The notes below the pieces were generated by a model that saw nothing but the letters and a program-made list of their open reading frames with translations, was not told the origin of the DNA and did no database searches. From the NCBI GenBank assembly GCA_005776945.1, contig SXOB01000042.1, positions 46,510-110,509 of the forward strand: a stretch of DNA of 64,000 nt, written 5' to 3'. Positions 43,607 to 50,761 of this stretch are shown here, piece after piece; position 1 is the stretch's first letter, and every line of letters begins with the position of its first letter. The position numbers were made by a program, and so were the translations under genes. This DNA comes from Pseudomonadota bacterium (GTDB lineage Bacteria; Myxococcota_A; UBA796; GCA-2862545).

Positions 43607-44478
43607 TGGTCTTCGCCTGGTTCGGGACCTTGGCGGCTGCGGGCTTGCTGACGGTCGACATGCTCGACGTCGGGCAAGGCGACGCCATCCTCATCCAGGC
43701 GGCCGGCAAGACCGTCTTGGTGGACGCCGGGGACCGATCGGCGGACACCGTGGCCCAACTCAAGAAGATGGGCGTCCAACGCATCGACCTCGCGGTTGCG
43801 ACGCACGCCCACGCCGACCATATCGGGCGGATGGAAGACGTCATCCGACACTTCGAGGTTGGCCTGTTCCTGGACTCGGGTCACCCACACACAAGCGTGA
43901 CCTATGCGAACCTCGCTGCGGCCTTGCAGTCTCTGAAAATCCCCTGGGAAGCCACGGTGCGCGGCACCGAGATCGCATTGGGCGACGTCGCCACACTCAG
44001 CGTTCTGTGGCCCACCGATTCGCCCCTCAAGGACACGCGCAGCGACTTGAATTCCAACTCGGTCGTGCTGCTTTTGCGCCACGGCGAGGACGACATCTTG
44101 CTCACCGGCGACGCCGAAGCGCCGACCGAGAATGGGCTGCTGGCCGGGGGCATCGGCCCCATCGACGTACTCAAGGTCGCCCACCACGGTTCGAACCATT
44201 CGAGCACAACGGCCTTTCTCAGGGCCACGCAGCCCACGTACGCGTTGATCAGCGCCGGCCAGGCCAACCGATACGATCACCCCGGCACGGACACGCTCCG
44301 ACGGCTGCTGCAGGCCGGTGCCATGATCTATAGAACCGACCAGTCGGGCCACCTCCGAGTTGTGTCCACCGGCCACGGCGTGGAAGTCCTAGAAGGAAGC
44401 CTTGAGGAGGTGGTGGCCGTGCCGTTGGTGGACCCCGCCCTCGCGACGTCGACCCAGGTCGGGAGGAAGCGTCGATGA
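43606..44478 (+). CDS. ComEC-type metallo-beta-lactamase-fold hydrolase, exported
   Basis: A 290-residue protein whose N-terminus is hydrophobic (MVFAWFGTLAAAGLLTVDML). The fold matches the C-terminal MBL domain of ComEC/Rec2: DVGQGDAILIQ, zinc motif THAHADHIGRM, LLTGDAEAPTE and VAHHGSNHSS. Unlike ComEC it has no membrane channel. Stand-alone proteins of this type are thought to be extracellular nucleases or phosphodiesterases. The start overlaps the previous stop (TGATG) and its own stop overlaps the DUF3006 start, so the three genes are coupled. Confidence 0.88.
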   Translation: MVFAWFGTLAAAGLLTVDMLDVGQGDAILIQAAGKTVLVDAGDRSADTVAQLKKMGVQRIDLAVATHAHADHIGRMEDVIRHFEVGLFLDSGHPHTSVTYANLAAALQSLKIPWEATVRGTEIALGDVATLSVLWPTDSPLKDTRSDLNSNSVVLLLRHGEDDILLTGDAEAPTENGLLAGGIGPIDVLKVAHHGSNHSSTTAFLRATQPTYALISAGQANRYDHPGTDTLRRLLQAGAMIYRTDQSGHLRVVSTGHGVEVLEGSLEEVVAVPLVDPALATSTQVGRKRR

Positions 44479-44669
44479 AGGTCATTGTCGATCGGATTGA
44501 AGGAAGCGTCGCTGTGGTGGAGGTCGACGGGCGCATGTGGGACGTGCCTCTTTCCTGGCTCCCCGCCGGAACGCGGGAGGGCACGGCCCTGACGCCGGCA
44601 TTCACTGTAGCAGAAGTGCCACCGACGCCGGCGCTGCGGATCGGCGTGGCTCGGAAGATCCAACTCTAG
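44475..44669 (+). CDS. DUF3006 family small protein
   Basis: A 64-residue protein: KVIVDRIEGSVAVVEVDGRM, then WDVPLSWLPAGTREGTAL. This is the small SH3-like DUF3006 pattern, which is often encoded next to stand-alone ComEC-type MBL proteins. Function unknown; a chaperone or accessory role is plausible. It overlaps the MBL gene by ATGA. Confidence 0.8.
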   Translation: MKVIVDRIEGSVAVVEVDGRMWDVPLSWLPAGTREGTALTPAFTVAEVPPTPALRIGVARKIQL

Positions 44670-44741
44670 CCGCATGCTCCAAAGCGCCTTTTCTAGCGCC
44701 TGATAGAAACCCGCCGTTAGAGGCCTACCGCGGAGTCGACG

Positions 44742-45263
44742 ATGTTCGCTTGGTGTTTGGCTCTTTGGCTCAGCGCTGCGGCTTGGGCCGACCCTATGGA
44801 CCTCAATCAGGCCAGCGTCGAGCAGCTCGACACGCTGCCTGGAATCGGCCCCACGAAGGCCGCGGCGATCGTGGCCTGGCGCGCCGAATATGGGCCTTTC
44901 CCTACCGTGGACTCGCTCGAGTCCGTTCCCGGCATTGGCCCTGCGACGCTGGCCTCAATCCGACCGCTCGTGGTGATCGGGGCGTCGGCGGGGGCCGCAA
45001 CTCCGCCCCAAAGCAGGAAGCCGACTCCGGCCAAGACCCCGTCAGCACCCATCGCCGCCACGCCCGGGCCCACCGTCAACGTCAACCAAGCCGATGCCCC
45101 GACCTTGATGTTGCTTCCCGGCATCGGGGAAACGAAGGCCGCCGCCATCGTCGGCGATCGGACTACGAACGGCCCCTTCGCGGCCTGCACCGACCTCGAC
45201 CGCGTGCCGGGAATCGGCCCAGCGACCATCGCCAACTTCGGGGTCAGCTGCACGACGAAGTGA
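44742..45263 (+). CDS. ComEA-like protein with two helix-hairpin-helix domains
   Basis: A 173-residue exported protein: signal peptide MFAWCLALWLSAAAWA, then two HhH modules. The first is LNQASVEQLDTLPGIGPTKA with VPGIGPATLAS. The second, after a Pro/Ala linker, is VNVNQADAPTLMLLPGIGET with VPGIGPATIAN. ComEA proteins bind DNA at the cell surface or periplasm; duplication of the module in one chain is unusual. A CGTTAGAGG box lies about 20 nt upstream with GGAG before the ATG. The inverted repeat TTTCTA...TAGAAA at 44690-44709 lies in the gap after DUF3006. Confidence 0.87.
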   Translation: MFAWCLALWLSAAAWADPMDLNQASVEQLDTLPGIGPTKAAAIVAWRAEYGPFPTVDSLESVPGIGPATLASIRPLVVIGASAGAATPPQSRKPTPAKTPSAPIAATPGPTVNVNQADAPTLMLLPGIGETKAAAIVGDRTTNGPFAACTDLDRVPGIGPATIANFGVSCTTK

Positions 45264-45332
45264 CGTTCATCGGACCACTTCTTGACGGACGACCCTGGGC
45301 CCGTGGTTACCCTCGACACGATCGAGGCACCC

Positions 45333-46091
45333 ATGGCAGAACCGACTCCCAAGGAAGACCCCAAGGCCCTCGCCGCCCGGCTCGCCGCGGAAGCCCGAGC
45401 CCGGATGGCACCGCCCGCGAAAGCCGGCTTGGCCGCCTCCGCCGCGCCAACGGGCCGGCTCGCCGCAGCGCCGCCCCCCGCGCGCCCCAAGCCGCCGCCG
45501 CCTTCCCGTGACGAAGCCACCGACGAGCGCTTCCTTTCCGAGCCTCCGGCACCCGTGCGCGCCGCCAAGCCGAAGGCCGCAGCGTCTCCGCCCCCTCCAG
45601 CCGCGCCCATCGCCGAGAGAGCGCAAGGTCGGACGATGAGCGCTGCGGACGCGCTCCGCGCCGCGATGGCGGCTGAGGTCCAGGAAGAGGCCCGTCCGAC
45701 GGCGCAAGCGTCCACCCCCGCGCCGGCACCTCGCGCGGCGACCGGTCGCACCACGCCCGTTCCTGCGCCCCCGCGGCTGTCCGCCGGCGCGATTGTGTCG
45801 GCTGCGCTTCCCGCGGCGACCATCGGGGCGGTCTCGACGATGGACAACCCCGTGGTGTTCAAGGCGCTTTGGCAGTCCCACCGCGCCCAGGGCGCTCACC
45901 GTGCAGAATGGGGACTCGTGGCGACGGCGTGCGTGCTGATCGACGCTGCCGATCGCGTGCCTGCGGGCTCGCTCCAGGCGGTTCGGATCGGCCTTGGTGG
46001 CGGAGAGCAGGCTGCCTTCGTCGACGCCAGTCGGGGCGCCCTACTCGCTGTCGTCGGTCCGGCCGGCCTGTACCTGGCGGGACTGGTCTAA
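45333..46091 (+). CDS. Pro/Ala-rich protein with small C-terminal domain
   Basis: A 252-residue protein. Residues 1-150 are low-complexity, rich in Ala, Pro, Lys and Arg (PPPARPKPPPPSRDEA). The C-terminal 85 residues (from NPVVFKALWQSHRAQGAHRA) look folded, and the alternating hydrophobic pattern AVRIGLGGGEQAAFVDAS resembles a roadblock/LC7-like domain, though this is uncertain. ATG 45333 follows GAGG; an in-frame TTG at 45282 is possible. It lies between ComEA and the convergent arylsulfotransferase gene. Function unknown. Confidence 0.6.
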   Translation: MAEPTPKEDPKALAARLAAEARARMAPPAKAGLAASAAPTGRLAAAPPPARPKPPPPSRDEATDERFLSEPPAPVRAAKPKAAASPPPPAAPIAERAQGRTMSAADALRAAMAAEVQEEARPTAQASTPAPAPRAATGRTTPVPAPPRLSAGAIVSAALPAATIGAVSTMDNPVVFKALWQSHRAQGAHRAEWGLVATACVLIDAADRVPAGSLQAVRIGLGGGEQAAFVDASRGALLAVVGPAGLYLAGLV

Positions 46092-46126
46092 AGACATCCA
46101 CGTCGCCGAGTCCTGGCGGCGCAGCC

Positions 46127-47695
46127 TCAATCCACCGCGCCGATCGCGTCGATGCGGTGCCCTCGGTAGCTGTTCCAGCCCAGCGCGTTGACGGCGTCGT
46201 CGGCGCTGTACATCTGCACGTCCATGACCGTGTCGCCCGTGCCAGGGTCGAACTCGATGACGCGCACACAGCTGTTGCCGCGCCCCAGCGCGTCGTGCTC
46301 CGCCGCGCCCTCGTTCTTGCCGAAAGCACACGTGAGCAGGCCGTTGCCATTGGGCAGCACGTCGGCGTCGCTGCCGGCCGAGCAGAACAAGGGCCCGAGC
46401 ACGGTGTCTTCAAACGACCAGACCTCCGAGACGGTCGAGCCGTCGACCTGGTACATGACGGCGCGGGAAACGGTCAAGCTCGACGGCGCCGCTGGCGGAC
46501 TTGTGTCGACGTTCCGATTGTCGAACAGGACCACCGTTCCGTCGCTCGACCACGTGGGCGCGTGCCCGTGGTACGGCCAGCGAAGTTCGCCGACGGGCTC
46601 CAGCAACGCGTCGGACCACGGTGCGACCCAGTTCGCCGGGTCAGCCAACAAAACGTCGATGGCGCGCGTGGTCCGGTCGAATTTCACGACCGCGTCCTGG
46701 TGGCGGACCGAGACGACGTAGTCATCGTCTTCGGCAATGTACTGGACGGCGTTCGCGTGGGCCCAGTCATAGGAATTCGGGTCCACCTCTCCGTCGTTGA
46801 GAGCGTCCCAACCAATGCGGTCGGGCTGCAACACGTCGAGCAGGGAAATCTCGTCGATCGTCGCCCCCGACGGTTCGAAGCGCCTGACGACGGGGACGTC
46901 GAGCACGGCGGGACCGCGGTCGGACAAGTCGAAGTAGCTCGTCGGAAAGTCCGAGACGTTCGCGAGTTCGTGGTCGAGTACGAGCCACGAACCGTCGTCG
47001 AGGACCGTGACCTCGTGGTGAAAGAGTGCGCTGCCAGGCACGACCGTGCCGTCTTCGCCGCTGCCCTCCCAGGTGAAGCGCGCCAACTCGCGACAAGCCC
47101 AATCGAGTTCGAAGACGCCGGTGTCGTTCATCGCGGCAATCGTCCCCGTCGGCGTCACATCCACGTCGTCGAAGCGGGATGTACCGACGTAGACCCAACG
47201 CACCACGCCCGCCCCGTCGATCGCCACGAGGTAGTTGGATGGCGGGGTCGCCAACGTCCCAAGCGGCAGGATCGTGAGCCCAGACTCCGTGCTGGGAACG
47301 GCGACCTCGATCGTCGGCCAGTCTTGGCCGGCCACGAACGCGCGAGGGGTCCAGGACACGCTCGTCGTCTCGCTCGTTCCGTCGGCCGCGGTCGCCACAA
47401 CGTCGAACACGACCTCAGTCGCAGGGGCAAAGTCCGCGAATCGAAGGGTGTGCACCGTACCCGACGCCGACGTCGCCGAATGAGGTCCGCCCACTTCGGT
47501 CACGGTGATCGTCGCATCGACCGCCGTGGTGACGACCACTTCGGCCACGAGCGGGCAATTGGGCATCGCCACCGCCGTGGCTTCACCCACGATCAGGTCG
47601 CCGGGCTGGTCCGTGGGCGACACGTCCGACGTGAGATCCGTCGGCGTCCGAATCGTTTCATCGGGCCCACATGCGACCCAAAGGTGCAACCACAT
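46127..47695 (-). CDS. arylsulfotransferase (ASST)-family lipoprotein
   Basis: A 522-residue predicted lipoprotein (MWLHLWVAC; start after GGAGGGGGC). After an Ig-like N-terminal domain (about 40-130) comes a propeller typical of arylsulfotransferase/ASST-like proteins: LDHELANVSDFPTSYFDLSD, DWAHANAVQYIAEDDDYVVS and VRHQDAVVKFDR, with further conserved His in YHGHAPTW. Known ASSTs transfer sulfate between phenolic compounds in the periplasm through a catalytic His. Activity here is inferred from the family. A GTTAGGTG box lies 15 nt before the ATG. Confidence 0.82.
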   Translation of the reverse strand: MWLHLWVACGPDETIRTPTDLTSDVSPTDQPGDLIVGEATAVAMPNCPLVAEVVVTTAVDATITVTEVGGPHSATSASGTVHTLRFADFAPATEVVFDVVATAADGTSETTSVSWTPRAFVAGQDWPTIEVAVPSTESGLTILPLGTLATPPSNYLVAIDGAGVVRWVYVGTSRFDDVDVTPTGTIAAMNDTGVFELDWACRELARFTWEGSGEDGTVVPGSALFHHEVTVLDDGSWLVLDHELANVSDFPTSYFDLSDRGPAVLDVPVVRRFEPSGATIDEISLLDVLQPDRIGWDALNDGEVDPNSYDWAHANAVQYIAEDDDYVVSVRHQDAVVKFDRTTRAIDVLLADPANWVAPWSDALLEPVGELRWPYHGHAPTWSSDGTVVLFDNRNVDTSPPAAPSSLTVSRAVMYQVDGSTVSEVWSFEDTVLGPLFCSAGSDADVLPNGNGLLTCAFGKNEGAAEHDALGRGNSCVRVIEFDPGTGDTVMDVQMYSADDAVNALGWNSYRGHRIDAIGAVD

Positions 47696-47747
47696 GCCCC
47701 CTCCGAGGTTCACCTAACGCGGCGCCCAACCGAACCCCGGGACGACG

Positions 47748-47940
47748 TCAAACCGCCTGTTGTTTGGCGACGTTCCACGCGTCGATCGCGAACATCGTGT
47801 TGATCACGAGGACGCTGGCAAACATGGGCCAGTAGTACTCTGGCGCCGCCGACTGGATGCCCAACTCCACGTAGGGCAACCCAATGAAGCCGAGCAGCCA
47901 GCCAACAGACTGGTAGCAAGGTCGTAGTCGTGAGGAGAGA
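47748..47940 (-). pseudogene. +1-frame continuation of the HExxH membrane protein (frameshift)
   Basis: Immediately after the TGA of the 47941-48312 frame, the +1 frame stays open for about 65 codons (VGWLLGFIGLPYVEL, then PMFASVLVINTMFAIDAW) and encodes two probable membrane helices ending at TGA 47750-47748. It has no ATG, GTG or TTG start before the first helix. A one-base skip at CGA-TGA-T would fuse it to the upstream frame and give a coherent membrane protein. It is either a frameshift mutation, a sequencing error or programmed frameshifting. Confidence 0.5.
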
Positions 47941-48312
47941 TCATCGGCATCTGTTGACTCCGTAGAGGACGGTGGCGGCGAGGTAGAGGTACCCTTCTAG
48001 GAGAAGCCCGAAGGGTACCGCTAGGAATGACGGCAAAAGCGGTGGGTACCAGCAAGGGATCCCAGCCCTTCGGAAGGCTTCCACCTCTGCCAGGAAGAAG
48101 GACACGTCATGGTCTAAGTACCCCGCAACGTGTGTGGCCTCGTGGATGCCCACAACCAGGGTGCCAGCTTTCGACATGGGGCGAAGCACGATGGTCCCGT
48201 CCTCGTAAGCCCACCCGAACCGCTTGATTCGCTTGGAGTAGGACACGCTCTGCACCCCTGGAAGGGTCAGCAGGTAGCCACCGGGGTCGCGTGGAATCCA
48301 GGTAATGCTCAT
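47941..48312 (-). CDS. small membrane protein with HExxH motif
   Basis: A 123-residue protein. The N-terminal soluble part (MSITWIPRDPGGYLLTLPGV onward) carries HEATH at 57-61, a zinc-metallopeptidase HExxH motif, followed by VAGYLDHD which may supply a third ligand. The C-terminal 40 residues are hydrophobic (LLPSFLAVPFGLLLEGYLYL). Codon choice is less GC3-biased than in neighbouring genes, suggesting horizontal origin. ATG overlaps the stop of the preceding short frame (ATGA). See the +1 continuation at 47748-47940. I do not recognise a named family. Confidence 0.6.
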   Translation of the reverse strand: MSITWIPRDPGGYLLTLPGVQSVSYSKRIKRFGWAYEDGTIVLRPMSKAGTLVVGIHEATHVAGYLDHDVSFFLAEVEAFRRAGIPCWYPPLLPSFLAVPFGLLLEGYLYLAATVLYGVNRCR

Positions 48313-48443
48313 TTTCGGCCCCGGCCCACCTTGTGCCCAAGCACCAAGTAGCCGGCTCCTAGGAAGAAGAAATTCAGCAATGTGGCGGCGATGGCCTTGC
48401 CCCTGTTGTCTCCTGGCTGGCGAGGGGATTGAAACTCGCTAAC
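48309..48443 (-). CDS. candidate short membrane protein without canonical start
   Basis: An open frame of 44 codons ends with TGA overlapping the next ATG. It contains a hydrophobic helix followed by a basic tail (RGKAIAATLLNFFFLGAGYL, then GHKVGRGRK). The frame opens at a TAG stop, then GTT AGC GAG; no ATG or GTG precedes the helix, and the only TTG is inside it. Coupling with the HExxH gene and the natural-looking helix argue for expression, and the missing start argues for decay. Confidence 0.4.
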   Translation of the reverse strand, partial: VSEFQSPRQPGDNRGKAIAATLLNFFFLGAGYLVLGHKVGRGRK

Positions 48444-48459
48444 CTACCAGGGTTAGTCA
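48429..48459 (+). promoter_or_regulatory. promoter of the DUF5916 gene
   Basis: TTGAAA (48429-48434), a 19-bp spacer and TAGTCA (48454-48459) lie just before the ATG at 48475. The leader would be about 9 nt and has no Shine-Dalgarno. The opposite strand has TAGGTTAGC at 48438-48446, so divergent promoters overlap here. Confidence 0.5.
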
Positions 48460-48474
48460 ACCCCCGAATAAACC

Positions 48475-50730
48475 ATGCCTCCGTTGTTGATCGCCGCGCT
48501 GACCCAACTGGCCCGGGGCCAAGAGGTCATCCCGACCCGAACCATCGAGGCGCCCTCCATCGACGGCGATTTGTCGGAAGCGGCTTGGCAAACGACGCCC
48601 GCCATCACCGGCTTCCTGATGGTCGACCCCAAGGAAGGTGACCCGGCTCCCGACACCGAAGTCCGCCTGCTTGTTGACGACCGCCACCTCTACGTCGGCG
48701 TCCGCGCCGCCCCGTCCAAGCACCCGCCAACCGCCCCGATCGTTGCCCGCGATCAGTTGCTCTTCCACGACTGGGTCGAGATCCTGCTCGACCCCTTTCA
48801 AAAGGGACGCAGCGCGTTCGCCATTCGGGTCAACGCCCGAGGCGTCCAGGAAGACGCCGTCTTCGTCGAGGGGGAAGGCCTATGGGCCCACGACACGTCG
48901 TGGGACACGGTTTTCCGCTCCGAAGGGCGCATTCATGAGGACGGAGGTTGGACCGTAGAAGTCGCGATCCCCTTTCGGAGCCTACGCTACCCGTCTGTTC
49001 CGGAGCAGCGATGGGGCGTGACGCTGCTCCGCTTCACGCCGCGGCCTTGGAGCCTCTACGCCTGGCCTCGACTCACCGACAACGCCCCGAGCACGTTGGG
49101 TCAGGCTGCGACTTTGGGGCCCTTCGCCGCCCCACCCCCCCGCCTGCGCCTGGAGGTTCAACCCACGTTGACCGGTTCACTCACCCAGGTGGCCGGTCAG
49201 GCGCTCGGTTGGGGCCTCCAACCCGGGGGCAGCGGACGCTGGGGGGTCACATCGGCCCTGGCGCTCGACGCCGCCGTCAATCCAGACTTCAGCCAGATCG
49301 AGGCCGACGCCCCCCGCGTGACGAGCAACATCAAGTTCCCCCTTGAATTCGAGGAGAAACGCCCCCTCTTCCTCGAAGCCGCGGACCTGATGACGACGCC
49401 GCTGCCCCTGCTCTACACCCGATCGATCGCGGATCCCCTAGCGGCCCTAAAGTTCACGGGCCGCGCCGGGCCGGTCGCGATCGGTGTTCTTGGCTCTGTC
49501 GACGAGCAACCCACGGCATCGACGGTGACGACCGACTTGGCCGAAGGCGCATCCCTTCCTGGATGGCGGCCGCGCGACGTCAGAGGCGCCACGGCGGTCG
49601 CGTCCGTGGCCCGCCTGCGCTTCGACACGGGCGATGGTGGCGGCGCCGGCGTCGTCTTCCACGACAAAGAACTGATCCGGCCGACCGAGGACACGCTCGC
49701 CAACCGGGTTCTCGCCTTCGACGCACAGGCCGAGATGGGTGATCACCTCTCGACGTCGGTATCCGCGGGTGGAAGTACCTTGGATGTCTCCGACGGGGGT
49801 ACCTCCTTGCTCGGAGCTGCATGGGTCGCCGAGCTCGATCGTTCGGGCCGCACCTGGGAGGCCTCGCTCGAGCAGCGGGGCACGACGGCCGGCTTCCGAG
49901 CCGAGAACGGCTTCCTCACCGAGGTCGATCGGTACGGGGGCGCGCTTGGGCTGACCGGGAAGATCCAGGGCGCCGGCCCCTTTCGCTGGCTGTCGCCAGG
50001 CATCGAAATCGACGGGGACGTCGACGGCAACGGTCAGCCGACATTCGTCACGGCGGGCCCCGAACTCGAGATGATGTGGGTGCCCGGAATCTACTCCCAA
50101 ACGTCGCTTGCGCTCATCCAAGAGCGGGTCTTCGGCGTGGACTTCCGGCGCTGGGCCCAGGAGGGCTACGCGGGCGGCGGGCCTCGTGGCTTCGATCTTG
50201 GAGTCGACTGGTGGCTCGGCCCCACGCCGCACTACGCCGCCCAAGATCTCGACGATCTCTACCTCGGCTTCACCTGGGGCGCCGAGGCCGAGGTCGAGGC
50301 CGAACTCGCCAGCCGGGTCACCTTGTCCTACGCAATCACGCTCGACACGTTTCGGGAGTCCGCATTCGGCGACGCCGTCTACAACACGGTGATCCACAGG
50401 GCGATCGCCAACGCGAACTTCACGCGAACCTGGCGAATCCGAACCCTGGCTCAGATCGACCCTTCGAACGAAGAGGCGCTGTTCGGGGCCCTCCTCGCCT
50501 GGGAGAAGAACTACGGCACCGTGTTCTATCTGGGCTACGACGAGGCGCGCACCGCCGACCTGCGCACGATGCAGGAGCGGTCCGTATTCCTGAAGCTTGG
50601 CGTGCTATGGCGGAATCGGGACGCCAAACCCGATGACCATGCGCCGGCCAACGACGCGCCGCTCAACCCGCAAGTGGAGCCACGCCGCCGAGGTATCCAC
50701 CCGCCCTACCGGTTGTCAAAACGGGGTTGA
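48475..50730 (+). CDS. CBM9-like / DUF5916 outer-membrane-type protein
   Basis: A 751-residue exported protein: short signal MPPLLIAALTQLARGQ, a CBM9-like beta domain (about 20-200) with APSIDGDLSEAAWQ and DWVEILLDPFQKGRSAFAIR, then a DUF5916-type region with ALDAAVNPDFSQIEADAP and FEEKRPLFLEAADL. The remainder alternates short hydrophobic strands, as expected for an outer-membrane barrel. The family is often near carbohydrate- or peptide-degrading genes. Its role here is unknown; a surface binding or transport role near sulfatase and arylsulfotransferase genes is possible. Confidence 0.85.
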   Translation: MPPLLIAALTQLARGQEVIPTRTIEAPSIDGDLSEAAWQTTPAITGFLMVDPKEGDPAPDTEVRLLVDDRHLYVGVRAAPSKHPPTAPIVARDQLLFHDWVEILLDPFQKGRSAFAIRVNARGVQEDAVFVEGEGLWAHDTSWDTVFRSEGRIHEDGGWTVEVAIPFRSLRYPSVPEQRWGVTLLRFTPRPWSLYAWPRLTDNAPSTLGQAATLGPFAAPPPRLRLEVQPTLTGSLTQVAGQALGWGLQPGGSGRWGVTSALALDAAVNPDFSQIEADAPRVTSNIKFPLEFEEKRPLFLEAADLMTTPLPLLYTRSIADPLAALKFTGRAGPVAIGVLGSVDEQPTASTVTTDLAEGASLPGWRPRDVRGATAVASVARLRFDTGDGGGAGVVFHDKELIRPTEDTLANRVLAFDAQAEMGDHLSTSVSAGGSTLDVSDGGTSLLGAAWVAELDRSGRTWEASLEQRGTTAGFRAENGFLTEVDRYGGALGLTGKIQGAGPFRWLSPGIEIDGDVDGNGQPTFVTAGPELEMMWVPGIYSQTSLALIQERVFGVDFRRWAQEGYAGGGPRGFDLGVDWWLGPTPHYAAQDLDDLYLGFTWGAEAEVEAELASRVTLSYAITLDTFRESAFGDAVYNTVIHRAIANANFTRTWRIRTLAQIDPSNEEALFGALLAWEKNYGTVFYLGYDEARTADLRTMQERSVFLKLGVLWRNRDAKPDDHAPANDAPLNPQVEPRRRGIHPPYRLSKRG

Positions 50731-50756
50731 TCTTCACCATGCACTTGCACTAGACT
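50727..50756 (+). promoter_or_regulatory. promoter giving a leaderless sulfatase mRNA
   Basis: TTGATC (50727-50732), an 18-bp spacer and TAGACT (50751-50756) lie 5 nt before the ATG at 50762. The expected transcription start falls at or next to the A of the ATG. There is no Shine-Dalgarno. Confidence 0.6.
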
Positions 50757-50761
50757 GAAGC

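Noticed and set aside
43606..45263. A complete natural-competence locus.
   Set aside because: Only an MBL domain, DUF3006 and ComEA are present; there is no ComEC channel, ComF, DprA or pilus gene in the window.
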